A stretch of 16,475 nt of DNA from CAYRGQ01 sp964444885. GTDB taxonomy: Bacteria > Bacteroidota > Bacteroidia > Sphingobacteriales > Sphingobacteriaceae. Position numbers and translations under genes: made by a program. Shown in pieces: positions 1-7,316 of this stretch; position 1 is the first letter of the stretch, and every line of letters starts with the position of its first letter. A model generated the notes under the pieces. It saw only the letters and a list, made by a program, of their open reading frames with translations. It was not told the DNA's origin and did no database searches. Location of the stretch: the NCBI GenBank assembly GCA_964444885.1, contig CAYUIZ010000071.1:1-16475 (forward strand), given 5' to 3'.

Positions 1-1157
1 TTGCGTATGGGCGTCATGCAGTACGTGTTGATGGCCTGCTGGATGGGTACGGTAATGTATTGCTTGGCCTCGGCAATCTTGCCAGCCAGAATGACTAATT
101 CCGGATTGAATAGCTGAACCAGCGTGGCAATACCTTTGCCGAGCTTTTCGCCAATGGACGACAGGATATTGATCGCAAATTGGTCGCCTTGGTTGGCGGC
201 ATGGATAACGGTTTTCGGCTCGATGTTGTCGACGTTCGTTTCGGTCAGCCCGGTCAGCAACGATGCTTGGCCCAGACGGATGCCTTCTTTGGCGAGGCGC
301 GCCAGGGCAATCCCCGAGGCGACGGTTTCCAGGCAACCCTTCTTGCCGCAGTAGCACAGGTCGCCGTCCTCGACAAACGGAATGTGCCCGATTTCGCCCG
401 AAAAGCCGTTGGTGCCATTGCGGACTTTGCCGTCCATGATAATCCCCAGGCCGATACCCCAGTCCATCAGGATAACGAGCACGTTCTTTTTATCGCGCGC
501 GTAGCCGAATTTGAGTTCGGCGATGGCAGCGTTCTTCACGTCGTTCGTCAGGTGTACCGGTTTTCCCAGCCGTTGGGCGATGGCGTATTTCAGCGACTTG
601 CCGTCGGCGCCGCCGTAGAGGTATGTCAGGTTTTGTCCCTGGCGGATGTCGATCAGGCCGGGCATACTCATGCCTACGCCCAGTAACTGGGCAGGGGACA
701 CGTCTGCGGACTCCAAATATCGCTCGATAATCAGCAGTAATGGCTCTAGCGCGGATTGGTCGGCACTGAGGTCGATCGGCACGACTTGCGTCGGCTGCAC
801 CTTATTGTTATTGTTGTCGATGACGGTCAATTTCACGCCGAAGCGTTCGACTTCTACGCACAGTACATGAAACAGCCCGCTTTTCAGTTTATTAATGATG
901 GGCTTGCGGCCACCGATAGACGCGCCCTTCTCGTCCTGTACGATCACCTGGTCGGCCATTAGCCCATTAATCAGTTCCAGTGTTTTTGGCGAGCTTATTT
1001 TTAGCCCGCTGCTGATTTCGGCAAAAGTCATACCTTGGTTCTCAATCAACGCACTGACTAGTTTAAGGCGCAGGATATAATTCTTGCGCTCGATCTTATT
1101 CATCAGCCCGACCGATTCCCCATCAAGGAAAAGCGAAAAATCCAAGACGTTTGTCAT
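1..1157 (-). CDS. ROK-family transcriptional regulator (NagC/Mlc type), C-terminus cut by window edge
   Basis: Translating the minus strand from the ATG at 1157 gives an open frame of 385 codons to the window edge. Residues about 19-85 form a winged HTH (IERKNYILRLKLVSALIENQ onward, then a recognition helix with SSPKTLELING). The rest is the ROK fold: a sugar-site segment GEIGHIPF, then the zinc motif C-Y-C-G-K-K-G-C with cysteines at 268, 270 and 275. The strand where sugar kinases carry the DxGGT phosphate loop reads VLCVEVERFG, so the loop is missing and this should be a sugar-sensing DNA-binding protein, not a kinase. ROK regulators are usually about 400 residues, so about 15-25 are probably missing. 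It diverges from the oxidoreductase/DUF1080 operon, which is its likely target. The effector is unknown. Confidence 0.93.
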   Translation of the reverse strand, partial: MTNVLDFSLFLDGESVGLMNKIERKNYILRLKLVSALIENQGMTFAEISSGLKISSPKTLELINGLMADQVIVQDEKGASIGGRKPIINKLKSGLFHVLCVEVERFGVKLTVIDNNNNKVQPTQVVPIDLSADQSALEPLLLIIERYLESADVSPAQLLGVGMSMPGLIDIRQGQNLTYLYGGADGKSLKYAIAQRLGKPVHLTNDVKNAAIAELKFGYARDKKNVLVILMDWGIGLGIIMDGKVRNGTNGFSGEIGHIPFVEDGDLCYCGKKGCLETVASGIALARLAKEGIRLGQASLLTGLTETNVDNIEPKTVIHAANQGDQFAINILSSIGEKLGKGIATLVQLFNPELVILAGKIAEAKQYITVPIQQAINTYCMTPIR

Positions 1158-1162
1158 AGAAA

Positions 1163-1170
1163 CAAAAATA
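1163..1170 (-). promoter_or_regulatory. Possible -7 box for the divergent ROK regulator
   Basis: On the minus strand these bases read TATTTTTG, matching the Bacteroidota -7 consensus TAnnTTTG. No TTG lies at the expected -33 distance. The box is only 5 nt from the ATG at 1157, so transcripts would be nearly leaderless. A second imperfect box, with three bases between TA and TTTG, lies at 1215-1223 and would leave a normal leader. I cannot choose between them. Confidence 0.3.
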
Positions 1171-1234
1171 GGATTTATTTTATTATAAAATACGTGAATG
1201 AAAGTTTCTTTTGGCAAAAAATAGATAAAGTTTT

Positions 1235-1264
1235 TTGTTTTTTTCGGAGAAATCGATAGATTTG
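1235..1264 (+). promoter_or_regulatory. Bacteroidota-type promoter for the oxidoreductase/DUF1080 operon
   Basis: A TTG at 1235-1237 is followed after 19 nt by TAGATTTG at 1257-1264, matching the TTG...TAnnTTTG promoter of this phylum. The transcript would begin near 1270, giving a leader of about 113 nt before the ATG at 1384. A perfect 10-bp palindrome (AATACGTATT, 1267-1276) covers the predicted start point and could be an operator. Confidence 0.65.
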
Positions 1265-1383
1265 GCAATACGTATTCACGCGTGGTGCCTCATGTGGCGT
1301 TGCCCTGTCTGCCCGATCATCAGGCGGGCGGTTCGTTAGGGTTGGCAACTGCGCTAAACATTGAAAAATACCTGAATAAAATT

Positions 1384-2652
1384 ATGAAAGAGACAAACAA
1401 TTCCCGTCGGGATTTTCTCAAAAAGGCCATGATCGGGGCGGCGGCGTTTTCGATCGTCCCTCGGTTTGTTTTGGGTGGCAACGGCTATCTGGCACCCAGC
1501 GACCACTTAACGAAAGGCGTCATTGGCGTAGGGGCCATGGGGCGTGGGCATTTCGCTTATGCTGGGACGAAAACCGTTGCAATTTGCGACGTCGATACGC
1601 GCCATCTGGCGTTAGCGATGCGCAACTTGGACAGCGGTGTGAAGCAGTTTTCGGATTTCCGCGAGCTGATCCAGCAGCAGGATGTCGATATCGTGCACAT
1701 TGCCACGCCACCACACTGGCACGGCGTGATGGCGGCGGAAGCCGCACGCATGGGCAAGGACATCTGGTGCGAAAAGCCGATGACGCGTACCATCGGCGAA
1801 GGGAAGCGGGTAGCCGAGCTGGTCAAGCAACATGGCAACATGTTCCGGTTGAACACGTGGTTCCGGTTTGACGCTAATTTCTACGGCATGAACGTGCCCG
1901 TAAAAAAAATAAAGAAGCTGGTTGACTCCGGCATGCTGGGCTGGCCGTTGAAAGTGACCATTAGCAAGCATACGGGCTTTGACTGGAAATTCTATTGGGT
2001 CGGACAAGAAAACCTGCCGGTAGAAGCACCGCCAGCCGAGCTGGATTATGAAATGTGGCTGGGTCCGGCTCCTTATAAGCCATACAGTACCCATCGCGTG
2101 CATACGACGTTTCGCGGATACTGGGATTACGACGGGGGTGGACTGGGCGATATGGGGCAGCACTACATCGACCCGGTACAATACTTCCTCGGCAAGGACA
2201 ATGAAAGCCCGATTTCGGTTGAGGTCGATGCGCCGCAGCAGCATAGCGATGCGGTAGGCACGTGGCGACGGGTGGAGTACACCTACGCAGACGGATGCAA
2301 AATCATTTTGGATGGCGAGGGAACAGACGTGGGAATGCCTTATATAGAAGGACCGAATGGCAAGCTGTTTCGTGGCTTTGTGTCGGATATTCCGGATATG
2401 GAACGCAAGCTCGCCAGCTTCCCCGATCCCGATCCCCAGCAGACCGACTTTGTGGAGTCCGTTAAGACGAGGAAGACATTCGCGCTCAACGAACAGAACG
2501 GGCACCGCTCGTGTACGGTTGTCAACATGGGGCTTATCGCCTTGCGTTTGGGACGGTCGTTGCAGTTTGATTCAGATAAGCAGGAGTTCATTAACGACGA
2601 GGCAGCCAACCGGCTGGTCGACCAACCCATGCGTGGGCCTTGGACCATTTAA
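1384..2652 (+). CDS. Tat-exported Gfo/Idh/MocA family oxidoreductase
   Basis: This is an NAD(P)-dependent sugar oxidoreductase of 422 residues. I start it at the ATG at 1384, because residues 7-14 (SRRDFLKK) are an exact twin-arginine motif followed by a hydrophobic stretch (AMIGAAAFSIV). An upstream start at 1282 would bury this signal 34 residues inside the protein. The Rossmann nucleotide loop is GVGAMG (48-53). The family EKP motif is at 130-132. The GDMGQHYID segment supplies the conserved Asp256 and His260 of the active site. Export with the signal predicts folding around the cofactor in the cytoplasm and work in the periplasm. Only 35 nt separate it from the downstream DUF1080 gene, so the two are probably co-transcribed. 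DUF1080 proteins and Gfo/Idh/MocA enzymes are known to cooperate in 3-keto-glycoside metabolism. The exact substrate cannot be read from the sequence. Confidence 0.93.
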   Translation: MKETNNSRRDFLKKAMIGAAAFSIVPRFVLGGNGYLAPSDHLTKGVIGVGAMGRGHFAYAGTKTVAICDVDTRHLALAMRNLDSGVKQFSDFRELIQQQDVDIVHIATPPHWHGVMAAEAARMGKDIWCEKPMTRTIGEGKRVAELVKQHGNMFRLNTWFRFDANFYGMNVPVKKIKKLVDSGMLGWPLKVTISKHTGFDWKFYWVGQENLPVEAPPAELDYEMWLGPAPYKPYSTHRVHTTFRGYWDYDGGGLGDMGQHYIDPVQYFLGKDNESPISVEVDAPQQHSDAVGTWRRVEYTYADGCKIILDGEGTDVGMPYIEGPNGKLFRGFVSDIPDMERKLASFPDPDPQQTDFVESVKTRKTFALNEQNGHRSCTVVNMGLIALRLGRSLQFDSDKQEFINDEAANRLVDQPMRGPWTI

Positions 2653-2687
2653 CCTTTGATAACATTCGGATATAATTTCAATCGGAA

Positions 2688-5600
2688 ATGAAGAATATAC
2701 TATATGCGCTCCTATTATCGGCAAGCATAGTCCTGTCGGCCACCGCGCAACAAGATACCCGGACATCGGTCACCAAGGTGGCTGACCTGCTGGCCCTCCA
2801 GCCCGCCGGGACCACCCAGCAGTTTGACGACGCCATGGCTCAGCTTGAACGCTTCAACGCCGCGGATATCGCCACCTTACTTGGACAGCTAAAGCCACAA
2901 GGCACGGGCGATAACGCCGGAATCGAATACGCCGCCAACAGCTACAGCTACCACGTCCTGCAGGACGGCAAGGAAGGCCTGCGCGCAACATTCGTAGCCG
3001 GGGCACTAATCGCGCTGGAGAAAACCACGGATAAGGAAAATAAAGGGTTTATCATCCAAATGCTGCAAAACGCTGGCAAGGACGACGCTGTGCCAGCGTT
3101 GTCCGGCTACCTGACGGATTCGTATCTGGCTGAGAAAGCAGCCCGCGCCCTAGGCAGAATCGGAAGCGAATCTGCTGGCCAAGCACTACTCGCCTCATTG
3201 GCGAGTGCCGATGCGCAAACCTCGATTACGACGATAAATGCCCTGGGCTTTATGCGGTATGCACCGGCCGAGCGGGTTTTGCTCCAGCGTTTGGCGACGG
3301 CAGACGATGGCAACAAACGGGTGATCCTGTTTGCCTTGTCTGAAATTGCTGGTTCGGCTTCCGAATCCGCATTGCGAAAAGAAGCCGCGCGCGCAGGATA
3401 CGTTTATGAGCCATCCAATGCCGTTGACGCATACATTGTGTATGGCAACCGCCTTCGTGAAGAAGGGAACACCAGACTGGCTACTCGCGTGGCCAATACC
3501 ATTTATAAGCGAGCCAAACGACCTAGCCAAGTGCATAACCGCGTAGCTGCGCTAGACTTGCTTGCCGGCCTTAAAGGCACTAGCCAAGTCAGAAACCTAG
3601 TAAAAGGAGCACGCGACAAAGACCTGCTGGTGCGGCAGGCTAGCCAGCGGTTGCTAGCGCCGCATTTGACGCCAGCCATCGCAACCACCTTGCTCGCGCG
3701 CCTTGATCGTCAAGATGCCCACGTGCAGGCCGACGTGTTGCGGTTCCTGTCGAATAACGGTGTGCAAGCCGTAGTTCCGGTAGCCACACAATTGCTGCAA
3801 AGTTCCGATGCGAACGTACGCCAGCAGGCCGTGAAGTCGTTGTTTTCCCTGTCGGGCTCATCGGCGTTGCCAACGTTAGTCGGTTTGCTCCCTAACGCGG
3901 AACCGTCCCTGCAAGCGACGATCCAGGATGTATTATTGCGTTCCGAAGGCGAAACGGTCGTTCCTTTAATGATTAATACATTGTCCCAAACGCAAGACGC
4001 GAACGTGCGCAAGTTGGCGTTGGACGTCCTTGGCAAGCGAGCCGCCCATGAAGCGACTCCCGCTATTTTCAAAATTATCAATGACCGAAGTGCAGCGCCT
4101 GACGTGCGTGCCGTGGCTTACCAAGCACTTGCACAAACGACCGGTCCGGGAGACTTGGAAGCCTTGTTAGGCCAGTTGGGCCAGGTCGAAGGCGACCAAG
4201 CCGCGTTGGTCGAGTCGGCGATTATTGCGGCCATTACGCGCAGCGACAATCCAAGCCAGCAACATGGCAAAACCATTGCTTATATCAGCAAGTTGGATGC
4301 GCAGTCCCTGCCCAAATATCTTCCTGTCCTATCGGGCGTCGGTGGACCAGCCGCGCTTTCACTGGTGGAATCCCACTTAGCCAGCAACAATGCCGCGGTT
4401 AGTGCGTCCGCATTTTCGGCGCTCACCCGTTGGGGCAACGAAGAAGCCCTGCCCGTGCTGATCGAACGAAGCCGCCAACAAAACACCGAACCCCAGCAAC
4501 GCGAAATTGTCGACGGCATTATCCGGTTGGTCCGTACGTCCCAAGCGCCCGCAGCACAGAAAACGCTGTGGCTGCGTGACGCGTTTGACGTAGCGGCCGA
4601 TGTGGATCAGCAACGCCGTATCGTCCAAGCATTGGAGGCTACGCAAACCTATAATGCGATGATGTTTGCTGCGAGCCTGTTAGACAATGCAGCGTTGCGC
4701 GGTGCCGCCATGAATACCGTGATGAATATCGGCTTGGAGCGGAAGGATCTGTATGGCGACGACGTAAAAGCTCTGTTAAACCAGGCGGCAGACATGCTGT
4801 CCGGATCTGAAAGCAGCTATATACGCGAAGCATTAATGCGGCACATTGCCGAATTGCCTGATGATAAAGGATGGGTGTCCTTGTTTAACGGGAAAGACCT
4901 GACTGGCTGGAAAGGCCTTGTAGAAAATCCGATTGCGCGGAGCCGCATGACGCCGGCACAACTTGCCGAAAAGCAAGCCGCGGCCGATCGGCAGATGCGC
5001 GAGGGATGGTATGTGGAGGGTGGCGTGCTGCACTTCAACGGCAAAGGCGATAACATTGCTACCGTTAAGCAATATGGTGACATAGAGATGCTGGTCGACT
5101 GGAAATTGGCGAAAGACGGCAAGGATGGCGATGCAGGCATCTACCTGCGCGGCACACCGCAAGTCCAGATTTGGGATACCTCGCGGGTTGAAGTAGGTGC
5201 GCAAGTAGGCTCAGGTGGTTTGTACAACAACCAAAAGCACGAAAGCAAGCCCTTGTTAGTAGCTGACAATGCGCTGGGCGAATGGAATACCTTCCTGATC
5301 CGCATGGTAGGCGACAAGGTAACGGTTTACCTCAACGGTCAGCTCGTTACGGACAACGTGGTGCTGGAGAACTTCTGGGACCGCAGCATGCCGATTTTCC
5401 CGACTGAGCAGATCGAGCTGCAAGCCCATGGTACGCACGTTTCCTACCGGGATATTTACATCCGGGAGCTGCCCAGCCAGCCCGTGTTCGAGCTAAGCGA
5501 TGCTGAAAAAGCCGAAGGTTTTGAAGTGCTTTTTGACGGTACGAGCATGGACAAGTGGACCGGTAATACCGATTCGTACGGTATCTCGGAGGAGGGTACG

Positions 5601-6092
5601 CTGGCCATCGTTCCGAAGCAAGGTTCCGGGGGCAACCTGTACACCAAGGAAGAGTTCGGTGATTTTGTATACCGCTTTGAATTCCGGCTGACTCCCGGCG
5701 CCAACAATGGTGTCGGTATTCGTACGCCGATGGAAGGGGATGCGGCCTACCTCGGCATGGAGATCCAAGTGCTGGATGACGGTGCTGATATGTACAAGAA
5801 CCTGGAAGAACACCAGTACCACGGTTCGGTTTACGGCATTATCGCAGCCAAGCGCGGCCACCTGAAGCCGGTAGGCGAATGGAACGAGCAGGAGATCTAT
5901 ATCAAAGGCAATAAAATCCGGGTGACGCTGAACGGCACGGCGATCGTAGATGGCGACTTAGCTGAGGCGACCAAGAACGGTACGCTAGACGGCCGCGACC
6001 ACCCCGGCCTGAAACGCAAGTCAGGCCACATTGCTTTCCTGGGGCATGGATCCGAGGTGCATTTCCGAAATATACGGATCAAGCGCCTGTAA
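2688..6092 (+). CDS. Secreted HEAT-repeat protein with two C-terminal DUF1080 (3-keto-disaccharide hydrolase) domains
   Basis: This 1134-residue protein opens with a Sec signal peptide (MKNILYALLLSASIVLSATA, likely cut before Q21). Residues about 100-700 are alanine- and leucine-rich helical repeats of HEAT type, for example AARALGRIGSESAGQALLAS and VRQQAVKSLFSLSGSSALPT. Two DUF1080 jelly-roll domains follow. The first is about 727-925, opening GWVSLFNGKDLTGWKG and containing GDAGIYLRG. The second is about 943-1134, opening GFEVLFDGTSMDKWTG and containing NNGVGIRTP. DUF1080 domains have been linked to cleavage of 3-keto glycosides, which would be made by the oxidoreductase encoded just upstream. 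The repeat region may be a scaffold or partner-binding surface; that is inference. I see no lipoprotein cysteine, so it is probably periplasmic or secreted. A strong terminator follows 29 nt after the stop. Confidence 0.92.
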   Translation: MKNILYALLLSASIVLSATAQQDTRTSVTKVADLLALQPAGTTQQFDDAMAQLERFNAADIATLLGQLKPQGTGDNAGIEYAANSYSYHVLQDGKEGLRATFVAGALIALEKTTDKENKGFIIQMLQNAGKDDAVPALSGYLTDSYLAEKAARALGRIGSESAGQALLASLASADAQTSITTINALGFMRYAPAERVLLQRLATADDGNKRVILFALSEIAGSASESALRKEAARAGYVYEPSNAVDAYIVYGNRLREEGNTRLATRVANTIYKRAKRPSQVHNRVAALDLLAGLKGTSQVRNLVKGARDKDLLVRQASQRLLAPHLTPAIATTLLARLDRQDAHVQADVLRFLSNNGVQAVVPVATQLLQSSDANVRQQAVKSLFSLSGSSALPTLVGLLPNAEPSLQATIQDVLLRSEGETVVPLMINTLSQTQDANVRKLALDVLGKRAAHEATPAIFKIINDRSAAPDVRAVAYQALAQTTGPGDLEALLGQLGQVEGDQAALVESAIIAAITRSDNPSQQHGKTIAYISKLDAQSLPKYLPVLSGVGGPAALSLVESHLASNNAAVSASAFSALTRWGNEEALPVLIERSRQQNTEPQQREIVDGIIRLVRTSQAPAAQKTLWLRDAFDVAADVDQQRRIVQALEATQTYNAMMFAASLLDNAALRGAAMNTVMNIGLERKDLYGDDVKALLNQAADMLSGSESSYIREALMRHIAELPDDKGWVSLFNGKDLTGWKGLVENPIARSRMTPAQLAEKQAAADRQMREGWYVEGGVLHFNGKGDNIATVKQYGDIEMLVDWKLAKDGKDGDAGIYLRGTPQVQIWDTSRVEVGAQVGSGGLYNNQKHESKPLLVADNALGEWNTFLIRMVGDKVTVYLNGQLVTDNVVLENFWDRSMPIFPTEQIELQAHGTHVSYRDIYIRELPSQPVFELSDAEKAEGFEVLFDGTSMDKWTGNTDSYGISEEGTLAIVPKQGSGGNLYTKEEFGDFVYRFEFRLTPGANNGVGIRTPMEGDAAYLGMEIQVLDDGADMYKNLEEHQYHGSVYGIIAAKRGHLKPVGEWNEQEIYIKGNKIRVTLNGTAIVDGDLAEATKNGTLDGRDHPGLKRKSGHIAFLGHGSEVHFRNIRIKRL

Positions 6093-6121
6093 TCGAAGAA
6101 ACCTTTTTTAGTTTGTTAAGA

Positions 6122-6157
6122 GGGAGCCGATGCGACATGTATCGGCTTCCGTTTTTT
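6122..6157 (+). terminator. Rho-independent terminator of the oxidoreductase/DUF1080 operon
   Basis: GGGAGCCGAT (6122-6131) pairs with ATCGGCTTCC (6141-6150) over 10 bp with one G-U pair. The loop is 9 nt, and a run of six T residues follows (6152-6157). It isolates the sugar operon from the ribosomal operon. Confidence 0.88.
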
Positions 6158-6202
6158 GGCAAGATAGCCAGCAGTCGGGCGCGATATTTTTCTCTTACTC
6201 TA

Positions 6203-6233
6203 TTGATAATCAAAAATAAACTTCATACCTTTG
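6203..6233 (+). promoter_or_regulatory. Promoter of the rpsL-rpsG-fusA-rpsJ operon
   Basis: A TTG at 6203-6205 and a TACCTTTG box at 6226-6233 are separated by 20 nt, in an AT-rich surround. This is one of the best matches to the Bacteroidota housekeeping promoter in the window. Transcription should begin near 6238, which is also the first base of a leader hairpin. Confidence 0.78.
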
Positions 6234-6237
6234 CAGT

Positions 6238-6255
6238 CCTAAAAACAATTTTAGG
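6238..6255 (+). promoter_or_regulatory. 5'-end stem-loop in the rpsL leader
   Basis: CCTAAAA (6238-6244) pairs perfectly with TTTTAGG (6249-6255) across a 4-nt loop. It starts at or within a few bases of the predicted transcription start, so it would cap the 5' end of the str mRNA. It could stabilise the message; that is inference. I see no Shine-Dalgarno sequence between it and the ATG at 6284. Confidence 0.45.
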
Positions 6256-6283
6256 GATAAAAAGGAAAAATTAAAAAGATTAA

Positions 6284-6691
6284 ATGCCTACTATTCAGCA
6301 ATTAGTTAGGAAAGGTAGAGTAGTTCTGGAGGATAAGAGTAAATCCCCAGCGTTGGACAGCTGTCCACAGCGAAGAGGCGTGTGCACCCGTGTGTACACC
6401 ACTACCCCTAAAAAACCAAACTCAGCCATGCGCAAAGTCGCCCGTGTTCGATTGACTAACGGTAAGGAAGTCAACGCGTACATTCCGGGTGAAGGACACA
6501 ACCTGCAAGAGCACTCCATCGTATTGATCCGTGGCGGTCGTGTGAAGGATTTGCCCGGTGTCCGTTACCACATCATCCGTGGTGCGCTGGACACCTCCGG
6601 TGTAGCTGGACGCAACCAGCGCCGTTCGAAATATGGTACCAAGCGCCCCAAGCCAGGGCAAGCGGCGGCGCCAGCTAAAGGCAAGAAATAA
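6284..6691 (+). CDS. rpsL: 30S ribosomal protein S12 (uS12)
   Basis: S12 sits at the decoding centre of the 30S subunit. The 135-residue product keeps the family's signature segments: CTRVYTTTPKKPNSAMRKV around residues 34-52 and the GGRVKDLPGVRYH loop at 84-96. Lys43/Lys44 and Lys88, the positions where streptomycin resistance changes occur in other bacteria, are all wild-type lysine. Asp89, the residue methylthiolated by RimO in some bacteria, is present. The C-terminal tail (PGQAAAPAKGKK) is short and basic, as in relatives. It is the first gene of the operon and lies 19 nt from rpsG. The leader has no clear Shine-Dalgarno sequence, which is normal for the phylum. Confidence 0.98.
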   Translation: MPTIQQLVRKGRVVLEDKSKSPALDSCPQRRGVCTRVYTTTPKKPNSAMRKVARVRLTNGKEVNAYIPGEGHNLQEHSIVLIRGGRVKDLPGVRYHIIRGALDTSGVAGRNQRRSKYGTKRPKPGQAAAPAKGKK

Positions 6692-6697
6692 TTAAAC

Positions 6698-6702
6698 GGA
6701 GG
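6698..6702 (+). promoter_or_regulatory. Shine-Dalgarno sequence GGAGG before rpsG
   Basis: GGAGG lies 8 nt before the rpsG ATG at 6711, an ideal Shine-Dalgarno spacing, inside the 19-nt rpsL-rpsG spacer. Most genes in this window and phylum lack such a site, so its presence is noteworthy. Confidence 0.7.
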
Positions 6703-6710
6703 ATAACAAA

Positions 6711-7178
6711 ATGAGAAAGTCAAAACCAAAAAAGAGAATCATTCTGCCTGATCCGAAGTTTAATGAAACGCAGGTAACCCGGTTTGTAAATAACATGATG
6801 CTTGACGGCAAGAAGTCTACAGCGTATTCTATTTTTTACAACGCCGTTGATTTGGTGGAAAAGCGGACCAGCGAGAATGGTCTGGAGACCTGGAAAAAAG
6901 CGTTGAATAACGTGATGCCTTCCGTCGAAGTCAAATCCCGCCGTGTAGGTGGCGCTAACTTTCAGGTGCCAACCGAAGTGCGCGCCGAGCGTAAAATCGC
7001 TTTAGGCATGAAATGGCTGATCAGCTATTCGCGCAAACGCGGTGAAAAAACCATGCACGAGAAGCTAGCTGGGGAAATTATTGCCGCATCCAAAGGCGAA
7101 GGTGCTGCGGTGAAGAAGAAAGAGGATACGCACCGTATGGCTGAGGCCAACAAGGCGTTCTCCCACTTTAGATTCTAA
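6711..7178 (+). CDS. rpsG: 30S ribosomal protein S7 (uS7)
   Basis: S7 is the primary 16S rRNA-binding protein that starts assembly of the 30S head and contacts the E-site tRNA. The 155-residue product starts MRKSKPKKRIILPDPKFNE and contains the conserved NNVMPSVEVKSRRVGGANFQ region. It ends with the usual HRMAEANKAFSHFRF tail, so it is full length. The ATG is supported by the GGAGG site 8 nt upstream. In E. coli, S7 represses its own operon by binding the rpsL-rpsG spacer. Here that spacer is only 19 nt, too short for such a structure, while the rpsG-fusA spacer is 138 nt and highly structured. Any feedback site may therefore lie downstream of rpsG; this is inference. Confidence 0.98.
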   Translation: MRKSKPKKRIILPDPKFNETQVTRFVNNMMLDGKKSTAYSIFYNAVDLVEKRTSENGLETWKKALNNVMPSVEVKSRRVGGANFQVPTEVRAERKIALGMKWLISYSRKRGEKTMHEKLAGEIIAASKGEGAAVKKKEDTHRMAEANKAFSHFRF

Positions 7179-7197
7179 AATCGCAATACAATCCCAT

Positions 7198-7254
7198 ATG
7201 CATACACCGGTTTATCAGGACAATCATGACACCCTCGTAAATCGGTGTACGCAT
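7198..7254 (+). promoter_or_regulatory. Long stem-loop in the rpsG-fusA spacer
   Basis: Bases 7198-7214 pair with 7238-7254 over 17 positions, with one A-C mismatch and one G-U pair, enclosing a 23-nt loop. No T-run follows, so it is not a standard terminator. It could be a protein-binding, processing or mRNA-stability element controlling the relative output of S7 and EF-G. The structure is seen directly; the function is inferred. Confidence 0.6.
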
Positions 7255-7279
7255 TTAAATATCAAATAGGAAACCCCAT

Positions 7280-7301
7280 AACTCGGCCTGCGGGCTAAGT
7301 T
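7280..7301 (+). promoter_or_regulatory. Second stem-loop just upstream of fusA
   Basis: AACTCGGCC (7280-7288) pairs with GGGCTAAGTT (7292-7301), with one mismatch and one G-U pair. It ends 15 nt before the fusA ATG. Together with the larger hairpin upstream it makes most of the spacer structured, so it may affect ribosome access to fusA. Confidence 0.4.
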
Positions 7302-7316
7302 GGAAACTAAAAAGAA

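Noticed and set aside
180..686. A 168-codon plus-strand open frame
   Set aside because: It lies wholly opposite the ROK regulator, whose minus-strand frame shows clear HTH and zinc motifs; the plus-strand translation shows no recognisable domain.
1282..1383. Upstream start for the oxidoreductase
   Set aside because: The extra 34 residues would bury an exact twin-arginine signal; the ATG at 1384 puts the signal at the N-terminus.
1612..2505. A 297-codon minus-strand open frame
   Set aside because: It is antisense to the oxidoreductase gene and has no family features; long antisense frames are common in GC-rich coding sequence.
7198..7254. Terminator between rpsG and fusA
   Set aside because: The hairpin is strong but only three T residues follow and fusA has no clear promoter of its own, so transcription must continue.
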